Shown here: positions 54,984 through 62,999 of the stretch, in pieces | How the letters are laid out: every line of letters begins with the position of its first letter | Position numbering within the stretch: the stretch's first letter is position 1 | Origin: Streptomyces marianii | Lineage (GTDB): Bacteria > Actinomycetota > Actinomycetes > Streptomycetales > Streptomycetaceae | Assembly: GCF_005795905.1 (NCBI RefSeq) | Contig: NZ_VAWE01000001.1 | Span: forward strand, 5,941,001-6,005,000 | Direction of reading: 5' to 3' | DNA: 64,000 bases | Position numbers and translations under genes: made by a program | Notes under the pieces: generated by a model | What the model was told of the DNA's origin: nothing | Databases searched by the model: none | Seen by the model: the letters and a program-made list of their open reading frames with translations, nothing else

Positions 54984-56354
54984 TCAGGCCGCCGGTCCGC
55001 GCTCGCCGCGGATCTGGTCCACGACGCGGGCCACGCTCTGCCGTACTGCTTCCAGTTCGGCCAGGAAGTGCCAGTAGTCGGGGTGGCGCCCCTCGAGACC
55101 GGCGATCGCGCGATCGAGCCGGGCCACGGAGTCGTCCAGCGGGTGAGCGTGTCGCGGATCGGGTGTGTTGCGTCCGGCCATGGCGAGGCGCTGGGCGTCG
55201 CGGATGGCGAACCGGGTGCGCTGGATCTCCTGCTCCGGGTCCTTGGCGACGGCGTCGAGTCGCCGCAGCCGGTCACCGGCGGCCGAGACGGCCTCGTCGG
55301 TGCTGTTCAGCAGGGCCCGGACCGTGCCGAGCAGGGCCGTGGCATCGGGCCAGCGCTGCTCGTCGCGCGCCTTGGCCGCCTCCTTGAGCTTCTCCTCGGC
55401 CCGGCGTACGTTCTCGTTCGCCTCCGCGGGCACGGGTTGCAGGTCCTGCCAGCAGGCGGCGCTGAAGCGGCGGCGCAACTCGCTGAGGACGGGCTCGACA
55501 CCCTCGGCGCGCGTGGTCAGGGCCTGAGCGCGGGTGCGGAGTGAGACCAGGCGCTTGTCGATCTCGGCCGCACGCTCCGGAAGCTGCTCGGCCTCGGCCC
55601 GAATCGCCTCGGCCTCCCTGACGACCCGGTCCGCGCGCTGCAGCGTCTCGGGCACGCCGTGGCGGCCGGCGCCCTCGTTGAGCCTGGTCAGCTCAGGGGC
55701 GAGGGCGGCGAGCCGGGCGGCGAGGTCGTCCGCGCGCATGCCCGAGGCGCGTACCGTGTCGAGGGCGTTGCTCGCGGCGAGCAGCGCCTGCCGGGCCCGC
55801 TCCACAGCGGGGGCGAGCCGGGCCAGCTGGGTCTCCGCCTTCTCGAGCAGCGGCCCGAGGCCGTGAGCGAACCGGTCCAGCTCACTCTTGACCCGGACCA
55901 GCTCGTCCTTGGCCCTGGTCAGCTCCGTGTGCGCGCGCACCGCCACCGACGGGTCCAGATCGTCCCGGTCGAGGTCGTGGGCGTCGACCGCGGTGATGTA
56001 CGCGTGGCTGACCTCGTCGATCCGCCGCCCGAGCGCGGCGAACTCCTCGACCGCGTGCCGGGCACCGGGAGAGCTGTCCACAGCCGTGATCGTCTCGATG
56101 GAGATCCGCACGTCTCGTTGGGTGGTGTCCAGTTCGTAGAAAGCCGCGGCGGCAGCGTCCTTCGCGGCCTGGGCGTCCGCCCGCTGGCTCTCGCCACGGC
56201 CTCCGAACCAACGCCGTGTCCCGCCTCCCGCGAATGCGAAGGGCAGCGAGGCGACCACCAACGGCAAGGGCAACAACACCAGGGCGGCCGCATCCCGCAC
56301 GACACCCGCTCTTGCCTTCGCTCCTGCGTGCGGCCGTGCGTGTGTCGCCGTCAC
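54984..56354 (-). CDS. Membrane-anchored coiled-coil protein, unknown function
   Basis: A 456-residue protein with one N-terminal hydrophobic segment (residues ~22-43, AAALVLLPLPLVVASLPFAF) and ~390 residues of Ala/Arg/Glu-rich helix, mostly coiled coil. Its build resembles a membrane-tethered scaffold, similar in outline to large Streptomyces coiled-coil proteins linked to polar growth or stress, but I do not recognise a named family. GTG at 56354 follows GGGAGAGGG; a longer open frame upstream is not supported. No operon partner. Confidence 0.75.
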   Translation of the reverse strand: MTATHARPHAGAKARAGVVRDAAALVLLPLPLVVASLPFAFAGGGTRRWFGGRGESQRADAQAAKDAAAAAFYELDTTQRDVRISIETITAVDSSPGARHAVEEFAALGRRIDEVSHAYITAVDAHDLDRDDLDPSVAVRAHTELTRAKDELVRVKSELDRFAHGLGPLLEKAETQLARLAPAVERARQALLAASNALDTVRASGMRADDLAARLAALAPELTRLNEGAGRHGVPETLQRADRVVREAEAIRAEAEQLPERAAEIDKRLVSLRTRAQALTTRAEGVEPVLSELRRRFSAACWQDLQPVPAEANENVRRAEEKLKEAAKARDEQRWPDATALLGTVRALLNSTDEAVSAAGDRLRRLDAVAKDPEQEIQRTRFAIRDAQRLAMAGRNTPDPRHAHPLDDSVARLDRAIAGLEGRHPDYWHFLAELEAVRQSVARVVDQIRGERGPAA

Positions 56355-56511
56355 ATCCCTCTCCCGTGCCGTGTCCGCCGTGCCGGTCCATTCTCCCACT
56401 GGGTAAGGACGAACACACGGGCCTGTCAGTTCACGCTTCACGTGACGATCCCGCAGGCACCTGAGCGGCGGCGGAACGACGCGGCCGGGAAGCCGCGCCC
56501 GGTGTGACGCC

Positions 56512-56697
56512 GTGCCCGCGAAGCCCCGCGCACCCGTGTGTCTGGCACGCTGGTGGAGCCCGGAGCACCTCCTCGCCGCGTACCGCGTGGAGTACGTGCC
56601 GACGTGGCCGCGTGCCGTGCGGGGCGCCGACGGCGGCACGACCCGCACGAACGAACCGCGGCGACTCCCGTCCACGCCCGCCCGAGAGCCGCCCTGA
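56512..56697 (+). CDS. Possible small protein
   Basis: A 61-codon frame (GTG start) with a protein-like first half, CLARWWSPEHLLAAYRVEYV followed by PTWPRAV, then a Pro/Arg-rich tail. No ribosome site is visible and the family is not recognised. It lies in the ~470-bp gap before the tRNA gene, which otherwise shows nothing coding. Could equally be chance. Confidence 0.25.
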   Translation: MPAKPRAPVCLARWWSPEHLLAAYRVEYVPTWPRAVRGADGGTTRTNEPRRLPSTPAREPP

Positions 56698-56783
56698 CGG
56701 CAGGCAGCAGGCCCACCCCGCGGCTGCCTCCCGACCGGGCCTCGGGCCCCCGCCCACCACCGAGGATCCCCTTGTGATCTGGT

Positions 56784-56814
56784 TTGCGGCACCCACCCCG
56801 GGTCCATGTAGGCT
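56784..56814 (+). promoter_or_regulatory. Possible promoter of the tRNA-Val gene
   Basis: TTGCGG (56784-56789) and TAGGCT (56809-56814) are spaced 19 bp, with the -10 extended as TGTAGGCT, 14 bp before the mature tRNA. The spacer is slightly long for a vegetative promoter. Confidence 0.4.
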
Positions 56815-56828
56815 GTTGCCTCATTCTC

Positions 56829-56903
56829 GGGTGCGTAGCTCAGGGGTAGAGCGCTGCTCTTACAAAGCAGATGTCGGCGGTTCGAAACCGTCCGCGCCCA
56901 CCA
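56829..56903 (+). tRNA. tRNA-Val (anticodon UAC)
   Basis: A complete cloverleaf of 75 nt. The acceptor stem GGGTGCG pairs with CGCGCCC (one G-T), D stem GCTC/GAGC, anticodon stem CTGCT/AGCAG with loop CTTACAA (anticodon TAC, valine GTA codons), T stem GGCGG/CCGTC with loop TTCGAAA, discriminator A, and an encoded CCA. The integrase gene of an integrative element ends 64 bp downstream and points toward it, so the 3' half of this gene is the probable attachment site. Whether the 3' end is native or regenerated cannot be decided without the right junction. Confidence 0.95.
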
Positions 56904-56908
56904 GCCAG

Positions 56909-56941
56909 AACGCCCCCGCAGCGAGCCGCCGCGGGGGCGTT
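56909..56941. terminator. Hairpin between tRNA-Val and the integrase gene
   Basis: AACGCCCCCGC (56909-56919) pairs exactly with GCGGGGGCGTT (56931-56941) across an 11-nt loop. It lies 6 bp after the tRNA CCA and 26 bp before the convergent integrase stop, so it can terminate both units. Confidence 0.8.
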
Positions 56942-56966
56942 GACGGTAGGAATTGACGGCAGTCCC

Positions 56967-58112
56967 TCAGTCTGACCGGCGGCGACGTCGCAAGAGCCGG
57001 TCCATGTGACCCATCGCCTCGCGCCGGTTGTCGTCCGATACATGGGTGTAGATGTTCATGGTGACGGCGATCTGCGAGTGCCCCAGGATCTCCATCACCA
57101 CGCGCGCCGGCACCCCGGCGGCGAACAGCAGGGTGGCGCAGCCGTGCCGGGCGTCGTGCAGCCGGATGCGGGGGAGCCCCGCGTCGTCCGATACGCGCTC
57201 GAACGACCGGCTGAGATTCCTCGGCTCCACCGGCCGTCCCGTGCGAGTCGTGAACACGTAGTCGCCACCGTGCCAGCTCTCACCGGCGGCGGCTCGCTGT
57301 CCGGCCTGTCGCAGCCGCTGCCAGCGCAGGGGAGCCACGCACATCAGCGGGATGGGGATCGCTCGTGTCCTGCGGTTCTTCGTCGTGTCCTCGTACAGCT
57401 CCTTCTGCACGCGCTGGAGCTGGTTCCGCACCGTGAGTGTGCGGTGCTCCAGGTCGATGTCCGACCAGCGCAACCCCAGAATCTCGCCGCGGCGCAACCC
57501 GAGCGTCACGGCAAGAACGAAGGCTGTGTACAGCGGATCCTTCCTCGCGGCCTCCAGGAAGGTGGTCGTCTGCTCCAGGCTCCACGGTTTGAGTTCCCTC
57601 GGCTGCACTCGGGGTGCGGGGACGAGCTTGACCACGTTCCTGCTGATCAGTTCCTCTCGGCACGCGGCCGTCAGCGCGCTGCGGAGCACTCGATGGGACT
57701 CCTTGGCCGTCGCCGCAGATGCCTGAACGGTGACGGCCGCGAGCATGCGGCGCACGTCCGCGGCTCCGAGGTTCTCCAGCCGCTTGGAGCCGATCTGGGG
57801 GATCAGGTAACGCCGGACGTGCGTCTCGTACTTGGCGTACGTCGTCTTCTTGCGGTCGCCCCTGACGAACTCCTCCAGCCAGTAGGGCAACCACTCGGAG
57901 AGCTTGGCCGAGCGCGTCGGGGTGGGGACGCCCTGTCGGTCCCTGAGCACCAGCTCCTGGCGCTTGGCGTCGCATTCCTCCCAGGTCGCGCCGTAGACGG
58001 TCTTGCGCTTGCGGGTTCCGTCCGGCTGCGGGACGTAGACCCGTGCTTCGTACCGCCCGTCCTTGCGCTGCCAGATACTGCCGGCGCCGTTCGGGTTTCG
58101 CTTGCGCGCCAT
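56967..58112 (-). CDS. Site-specific integrase (tyrosine recombinase) of the AICE
   Basis: A 381-residue integrase. An N-terminal arm-binding domain (GSIWQRKDGRYEARVYV) and SAM-like core domain (~70-160) precede a full catalytic domain: Arg207 (LGLRRGE), His319-x-x-Arg322 (LHDARHG), His345 (ILGHS) and nucleophile Tyr355 (NIYTHVS). It integrates and, with the excisionase, excises the element at the tRNA gene. The start ATG overlaps the excisionase stop (TGATG), coupling the two. Confidence 0.95.
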   Translation of the reverse strand: MARKRNPNGAGSIWQRKDGRYEARVYVPQPDGTRKRKTVYGATWEECDAKRQELVLRDRQGVPTPTRSAKLSEWLPYWLEEFVRGDRKKTTYAKYETHVRRYLIPQIGSKRLENLGAADVRRMLAAVTVQASAATAKESHRVLRSALTAACREELISRNVVKLVPAPRVQPRELKPWSLEQTTTFLEAARKDPLYTAFVLAVTLGLRRGEILGLRWSDIDLEHRTLTVRNQLQRVQKELYEDTTKNRRTRAIPIPLMCVAPLRWQRLRQAGQRAAAGESWHGGDYVFTTRTGRPVEPRNLSRSFERVSDDAGLPRIRLHDARHGCATLLFAAGVPARVVMEILGHSQIAVTMNIYTHVSDDNRREAMGHMDRLLRRRRRSD

Positions 58113-58309
58113 CAGGCGGCCTCCTCAAGACGGTTCTTCATGTACGTGGCCACCGCGTCTGCGGGGACGCGGCGCAGTCGCCCTTCGGTGAAGCTGGGCA
58201 GCCGCTTGGACCGGATCAGGTCGTAGACCTTGAAACGGCTCATCCGGAGCGCGCTCATGACCTCGGGCACGGTCAGGGCCTGGTGACTTGTGGGCAGGGG
58301 GGAGTTCAT
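58112..58309 (-). CDS. Excisionase / MerR-like HTH protein of the AICE
   Basis: A 65-residue helix-turn-helix protein (LTVPEVMSALRMSRFKVYDL, then IRSKRLPSF...RRVPADAVATYM) of the excisionase (DNA-binding, HTH_17) type. It binds near the attachment site and directs recombination to excision. ATG at 58309; it overlaps the integrase gene by one base. The iteron array begins 79 bp upstream of its start, so the array may control its transcription. Confidence 0.9.
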   Translation of the reverse strand: MNSPLPTSHQALTVPEVMSALRMSRFKVYDLIRSKRLPSFTEGRLRRVPADAVATYMKNRLEEAA

Positions 58310-58387
58310 GGGGTGACTCCTCAGGGGTGGCCTGCGAACGGAGTTGGGACTGCTCGGGAGCCCGCGCCTGTCCGAGGTGCGGATTTC

Positions 58388-58595
58388 TGCGTCACCGCGT
58401 CATCCGCGTCACGCCACGCGTCTGGCCTGCGAACTCTCGTGACGCAGCGAGCCGTGGCGTGCGTCATGGGTGACGCAGGGCTTGCGTCACTCATGACGCA
58501 GATGACGCAGGATGACGCAGCGGCTGCCATCTGCGTCACTGCTGCTGTGGCTGGTCACAAGCCGTTTGCGGCTCACTGGTGACGCAGGTGACGCA
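58388..58595. repeat. Array of eleven TGACGCA heptamers (origin or operator)
   Basis: TGACGCA or its complement TGCGTCA occurs at 58388, 58440, 58460, 58471, 58483, 58494, 58503, 58513, 58532, 58580 and 58589, with two further CGCGTCA variants at 58396 and 58405. Two pairs form matching 18-bp palindromes with 4-nt spacers (58460-58477 and 58483-58500); others are direct repeats 9-10 bp apart. The 475-bp gap 58310-58784 lies between excisionase and replication genes, the place for an iteron origin or a master regulator's operator. No gene is present in it. Confidence 0.85.
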
Positions 58596-58784
58596 GGGTC
58601 TCTCCTCTTAGGACAAGAGAATGGGGCGTCTGCTGTTGTGCGGGTGCGGCTCAGAGATGAAAGGCGGAGCCGCTGCGCGGCGCGACCTTCGGGCGGCGGC
58701 GAGCCGCCGAACCGCAAGAGGAGCACGTCTCCGCGGGCGCCCGGTGCTCTTCTTGCTTGTCCGCTCCGCGCACGGTGCGGCAGG

Positions 58785-60251
58785 TCAGTGCAGCGCGTCC
58801 TGCTGGTGTGCGGCCGGGCGGGTCATTTCGATGTAGCGGGCGGCGCCGGTGCGGCCCCAGTCGACGACCACGCCCCGGGCGGCGAGGGTGGGCTGAAGGC
58901 GCTTGAGCCGGTCGGAGAGGACTTTGCCCGTGGTCGGCCATCCTTTCGGCAGCGGACGGCACTCCTCGCCGCTGTAGAGGCCGGTGAGCGCGTACAGCCA
59001 CTCCGAGGACGTCATCCGCGACTCCTCGCCCGGTGTCATGCCGGCCGCGTGCTTGAGCACGGTCTGGGCGAGGAGGTCGCCCTCGATGACGTCGTCGTTG
59101 AGGTCGTCCAGGCTGGCCCGGTAGGCGGCCAGCGAGCCGAAGCCGGTCGCGGTGTCGAGCTGCGCGCACAGGTGCGCGAAGTCGGCCATCCGCAGGTCGG
59201 TCGGGATGTCCGCCTCGGCGGCCCGCACCTTCACCGCAAGGTCCAGCAGCGAGCCGAGGATGACGGGCAGAACCTGCTCGTATTCCGCCCACAGCTCCGC
59301 CTCGGTCCGCCGTACCCGCGGCCGCTCCAGCCTCAGGGGCAGCAGCCGTTCGGCGAGGTCGGGCCGGATCACGCCCACGTCGATACCCGTCAGCAACAGC
59401 GGGCGCCGGTAGCGGGCCCGGACGACGTCCCCATCGGTGAACAAGGCACGCTTGACGCTCTCGGCGCCGGTCACGATGCAGCACATCGCATCCGACAGGT
59501 CTGGCGTCATGTGGGAGAGGTTGTCCAGGGCGGTGACCCACCCGGCCGCCACGGCCGCGATCAGGTTCTCCTCGTCCTTCGGCGCCCGCCGAAGGTCGCT
59601 GCTCATCCCCTCGACGATCCGCATGAGCATCCGCCCGGCCGTCGACTTCCCCGCGCCCTGTGGGCCGGTGAGGAACGGGGCCGGGACGGGGACGGACGGT
59701 CCGAGACTGCCGATGAGCCAGGCGAGGGCCAGGCATTCGGTCTCCGCCGTGGCGAAGTTGGTCAACCGCAACAGGAGGTCGATGCCCTTCCCGTCGGTGT
59801 CCTTCACCGGCAGCGGCAGTTCCCCGGTGAGCTGGGTGCGCCGCCAGCACACCTCACGCGGATCCGGGACAGCGATCGCCCACCCGGTGGGGTGGATGCG
59901 CACCGACTGCCCGTCTGCGCGGCCGAGGTCGAGCCACGTGGCGCCGTCGAACCCGGGCGCGACCCGGATGTGCACGGGCTGGGTCTCCTCGGTCAGCGCC
60001 AACGCCTCAATGAGGTCCAGGGCTTCTTTGAGGGCGGTGCCGTTGAACACTCCGATGCCGTCGCGGAACAGGTCGACCATGAGTTCCTGGCGGTGGCTGC
60101 CCGTCGTGCCCTGGGACCGGATCGGCCGCGCGACGGGGTGGCCGTTCCGCTGCGCGTAGACGGTGCCGTCGGCGGTGCGGAAGTACCGGAAGTTTGCCTG
60201 CGCATAGTTGGTGATGATCTCGCGCGCGGGGCTCTTGTCGTCGTCGGACAT
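58785..60251 (-). CDS. Helicase-like ATPase for AICE replication
   Basis: A 488-residue P-loop ATPase. Walker A is GPQGAGKS (196-203), followed by a Walker B-like VTALDNLSHM and an arginine-finger region (LFTDGDVVRARYRRP), as in superfamily 3 or D5-type helicases partnered with primase-polymerases. The C-terminal ~90 residues resemble a winged helix (WLYALTGLYSGEE...LSDRLKRLQPTLAARGVVVD). It starts 3 bp after the primase-polymerase gene. It probably unwinds DNA for replication of the excised circle, starting at the nearby iterons. Confidence 0.8.
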   Translation of the reverse strand: MSDDDKSPAREIITNYAQANFRYFRTADGTVYAQRNGHPVARPIRSQGTTGSHRQELMVDLFRDGIGVFNGTALKEALDLIEALALTEETQPVHIRVAPGFDGATWLDLGRADGQSVRIHPTGWAIAVPDPREVCWRRTQLTGELPLPVKDTDGKGIDLLLRLTNFATAETECLALAWLIGSLGPSVPVPAPFLTGPQGAGKSTAGRMLMRIVEGMSSDLRRAPKDEENLIAAVAAGWVTALDNLSHMTPDLSDAMCCIVTGAESVKRALFTDGDVVRARYRRPLLLTGIDVGVIRPDLAERLLPLRLERPRVRRTEAELWAEYEQVLPVILGSLLDLAVKVRAAEADIPTDLRMADFAHLCAQLDTATGFGSLAAYRASLDDLNDDVIEGDLLAQTVLKHAAGMTPGEESRMTSSEWLYALTGLYSGEECRPLPKGWPTTGKVLSDRLKRLQPTLAARGVVVDWGRTGAARYIEMTRPAAHQQDALH

Positions 60252-60254
60252 GGC

Positions 60255-61100
60255 TCACACCCCCAATGCGGAGCGGGCGTTGGCCCACGCGTCAGTGCAG
60301 TGCCGCAAGCTCTCGCCCTTGGCCTGCGCGGCCGTGAACAGCCGCCCGACGTGGGATTCGGTCAGGCAGCCGCACCGGCCGTGCACGGACAGCACCGCGA
60401 GGAACGTCCGGTACACGGTGGCGTGCACCTGGGCCCGGGCCTCGGTGATGCGCTGCTCCGCCATGGCGATACCGCGCTCCAGGAAGACGGGCGTGCGGTG
60501 CCGGCATTCCCCACCACCGACCGGCACGGGCACGGTGCCGACGTCCGCCGGCTGAACCGCGCGGGCACTCCGAGCGGCCAGGGCGCGGACGGATTCCGGC
60601 AGATCGGCCATCGCTCCGGTGCCGGGCCCTAGATAGCGGGCGTAGGACATGGACGACTTGATGTCGACCCCGGGCTGCACCGCGTTGCGTGACGCGATGG
60701 CGCCTCGGTAGATCCAGTGCTGACCGCGCGTCGTCGGCACGGTCCGCGTTGCGGGCAGTGCGGTACGGGCCCATGCGATGGCGTCCGCGTGGTCCAGGTC
60801 GACCACGGTCAGCCCGGCGCCGCCGGGGTGGTAGCCGACGCACACCGCCCCCCGCCACGCAGCCACCCACAGGGGCGAGACGATGACGGCCGGGTCGGTG
60901 GTGGCGGCGGCCCATGCGTGGCAGACGCCGGGACAGCGGCAGGGGCCCGGCGTCTTCATGCTCGGCCGGCCGCCGCACGCGTTGCCCGCGCAGGAGCTGC
61001 AGTTGCCGAACGGCACCTTCCCCCGGCGCAGAGGCAACACGGGCACGCCCGAGGCCGCGAGGCTCAGCGCGGTGTGGAGGGGGTACAGCGTCTCGCTCAT
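60255..61100 (-). CDS. Primase-polymerase (Prim-Pol) of the AICE
   Basis: A 281-residue protein with a bifunctional primase/polymerase N-terminal domain: GVPVLPLRRGKVPF at the start, catalytic acidic motif LTVVDLDHADAIAW and the TTRGQHWIY strand. A Cys cluster (CSSC, CGGR, CRCPGVCH) near residues 35-60 suggests a zinc site. Prim-Pol initiators define one of the three replication types of AICEs. The start ATG 61100 follows GGGGGTGG; it leads the operon Prim-Pol, ATPase. Confidence 0.82.
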   Translation of the reverse strand: MSETLYPLHTALSLAASGVPVLPLRRGKVPFGNCSSCAGNACGGRPSMKTPGPCRCPGVCHAWAAATTDPAVIVSPLWVAAWRGAVCVGYHPGGAGLTVVDLDHADAIAWARTALPATRTVPTTRGQHWIYRGAIASRNAVQPGVDIKSSMSYARYLGPGTGAMADLPESVRALAARSARAVQPADVGTVPVPVGGGECRHRTPVFLERGIAMAEQRITEARAQVHATVYRTFLAVLSVHGRCGCLTESHVGRLFTAAQAKGESLRHCTDAWANARSALGV

Positions 61101-61401
61101 GCCGCCACCCCCAGCGTGGCCGTGGCGCAGCGAGTGGACCGGGGAGCGATGGGCGCGGTGGTCGCGGTTGTGAGGCATGCTGGATGTCTCCAGTTCTCTC
61201 GGTGATTGCTGGTGATGAGGGCGGCCCCGACTTCATTGGCGTGAGATGGGGGCTGCCCTCCCTTGTCGTGACACACCACGCGGGGACCCGGCGCCGTGAT
61301 CGCGGGGCCGGTTGTCGGTGGGCGTCGGTAGGTTGATCAGCGGACGCCTCTCGTCGCGGTGGCGGGAGGAACGGTGAGGCGGAGAGGGCACGGGGAGTCG
61401 G
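61101..61401. other. Divergent promoter interval in the AICE
   Basis: About 300 bp between the Prim-Pol and HNH endonuclease start codons. No gene is seen. Both flanking genes need promoters here; I could not identify them with confidence. Confidence 0.5.
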
Positions 61402-62382
61402 ATGACGGCGTGGTTGATGTATCTCGGGGACGACCCGAAGCGGGTCGGCGGCGGCTACGACGACAGCAGCTCGACCCACTACAGCTGGGACAGCCGGGTC
61501 CCGAACTCGGCCCACGTCCAGGTCGGTGACGTGATCGCGCTCTGGAACGGCGACACTCTGCTGGGTACGTCCGTCATCGAGCACATCAAGACCGGCACCG
61601 GGACGAAGGACCTCAGCTCGTGCCCTGAGTGCGGGAAGGCGGACATCGCCGAACGCAAGACGATGACGCCCAAGTACCGCTGCTGGACGAGTGCGTGCAA
61701 GGCCGAGTTCGACAAGCCTGCGGTCGAGACCGTGCCCGTGACCACCTACCAGGCCCGCTACGAGTCGGGCTGGATCGATCTGCACGGACACGTGTCCGGA
61801 ACCGAACTCCGCGCCCTGTGCGAGGAGAAGAAGTCACAGAACGCGCTGCGCCGGCTGAGGTGGGACGACTTCCGCGCCCGTGTCGAGACCGGGAAGAACG
61901 CCACCCCGCTCGACGTCGTCGACACCACCCGCGAGGTCATCGCCGGCGGCCACACCAAGCGCACCGTCAGGGCACGCAAGGGACAGCCCGCCTTCCGCGC
62001 GGCCCTGCTGGAATCCTTCGGCCAGATGTGCGCGTTCACCGGCCCCATGCCGGCCTACGTCCTCGATGCAGCCCACCTCTACAGCTACGCCGCCAACGGC
62101 AAGCACCACACCTCCGGCGGGCTCCTGCTGCGCAAGGACGTCCACCGGCTGTTCGACCTGGGCCAGATCGCCATCGAACCGACCACGCTCACCTTGGACG
62201 TCGCGCCGAAGACCCTCGCCTGGGACGAATACGCCAAGCTCCAGGGCAAGCCGCTGACTGTGCCCATCACCGCGACGCACAAGAAGTGGATCGCCGCCCA
62301 CTGGGAACAGCACCGCGAGCCGATTACGGCCGTCATCCCTCCTCAGGCCGGGGCCGGCCAGAAGCTCGCCGCGGCACCCTAG
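61402..62382 (+). CDS. HNH endonuclease with N-terminal PUA-like module
   Basis: A 326-residue protein. The N-terminal ~70 residues (MYLGDDPKRVGGGYDDSSST; HVQVGDVIALWNGDTLLGTS) look like an EVE/ASCH-type PUA fold. A four-Cys zinc finger (CPECGKAD...RCWTSACKAEF) follows at ~75-105, then a C-terminal HNH domain (LDAAHLYSYA...HHTSGGLLLRKDVHRLFD) with catalytic His residues. Sensor module plus nuclease is the build of modification-dependent (type IV-like) restriction enzymes. It is divergent from the replication genes and is probably cargo that defends the host or excludes other elements. ATG at 61402 follows GGGGAG. Confidence 0.78.
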   Translation: MTAWLMYLGDDPKRVGGGYDDSSSTHYSWDSRVPNSAHVQVGDVIALWNGDTLLGTSVIEHIKTGTGTKDLSSCPECGKADIAERKTMTPKYRCWTSACKAEFDKPAVETVPVTTYQARYESGWIDLHGHVSGTELRALCEEKKSQNALRRLRWDDFRARVETGKNATPLDVVDTTREVIAGGHTKRTVRARKGQPAFRAALLESFGQMCAFTGPMPAYVLDAAHLYSYAANGKHHTSGGLLLRKDVHRLFDLGQIAIEPTTLTLDVAPKTLAWDEYAKLQGKPLTVPITATHKKWIAAHWEQHREPITAVIPPQAGAGQKLAAAP

Positions 62383-62407
62383 CCACGTCCCACCCGCCGG
62401 TGGATCT

Positions 62408-62596
62408 CTACAGGGCGGGGATGGCACTGATGACGGCGGTGATGAGGTTGTTGATGGGTTCGGCGGCCCCGGTGGAGGCGAGGAAGAAGCCGAACCCGGC
62501 GGCGGTGAACGCGCTGCCTGCCCCGAGGCTGTGGGAGCGGAGCAGGAAGAACAGCACGAGCCCGAAGAGCAGGACGAGCGAGACGGTTACGGCCAT
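62408..62596 (-). CDS. Small membrane protein of the AICE
   Basis: A 62-residue protein with two hydrophobic segments (residues ~3-20 and 25-45, separated by RSHSLGAG). Such small proteins lie near the transfer genes of Streptomyces elements (spd-type, plasmid spreading). Its start overlaps the end of the upstream gene. Function not shown. Confidence 0.6.
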   Translation of the reverse strand: MAVTVSLVLLFGLVLFFLLRSHSLGAGSAFTAAGFGFFLASTGAAEPINNLITAVISAIPAL

Positions 62597-62850
62597 GCCG
62601 TGAACCTCCGTTCCGTGGTGGCGGGTCGAGTGCCGGCGCGGTGGATGGTGCGTCCGGTATTGAGCAGGCGGCGGCCGACGCGGAGGCGGTAGCGGGCTCC
62701 GCGGCAGCGGCGGCAGACCTTGACGGTCCGCCGGCGGACGGTGCGAATGCCGGTCCCGGAGCACTTGCGGCAGGGCCCGAACGGGCTGAGCGCGCACAAC
62801 GCTGCGTAACCAGCAAGCGTGAGCAGGACGGCGAGGCTAGCGAGAGCCAT
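62587..62850 (-). CDS. Small membrane protein with a zinc-finger-like pair
   Basis: An 87-residue protein: one transmembrane helix (residues ~4-24) followed by CRKCSGTG and CRRCRG knuckles in a basic context, as in DnaJ-type zinc fingers. ATG at 62850 is preceded by GAGG about 10 nt upstream; the gene overlaps the next by 10 bp. It probably belongs to the transfer/spread operon reading from the FtsK-type gene. Confidence 0.6.
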   Translation of the reverse strand: MALASLAVLLTLAGYAALCALSPFGPCRKCSGTGIRTVRRRTVKVCRRCRGARYRLRVGRRLLNTGRTIHRAGTRPATTERRFTAWP

Positions 62851-62903
62851 AGGGGTGTCACCTCCCCTCTCAGGGCGGATTCGGGGGTTTGCGCTGGTGG
62901 GCG

Positions 62904-62988
62904 CTAGACGCTAGTTCGCTGATCAGCGGCGGTGTGGGTCGCTAGTGAGGCCGCTAGACCTAGCAAGCTGGGGTGCTAGGTCTAGCGG
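62904..62988. repeat. CTAG-rich region with a 15-bp perfect inverted repeat
   Basis: Seven CTAG tetramers occur within 82 bp (62904, 62911, 62942, 62954, 62960, 62976, 62982), in a genome where CTAG is rare. CCGCTAGACCTAGCA (62951-62965) and its exact complement (62974-62988) enclose an 8-nt loop, 12 bp past the FtsK-type stop codon. It could be a terminator, a regulator site, or the cis-acting transfer locus. Confidence 0.75.
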
Positions 62989-62999
62989 TGCTGCTCGGG

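Noticed and set aside
58388..58595. TGACGCA array as a possible CRISPR
   Set aside because: Heptamers occur in both orientations with irregular spacing and no unique spacers of constant length.
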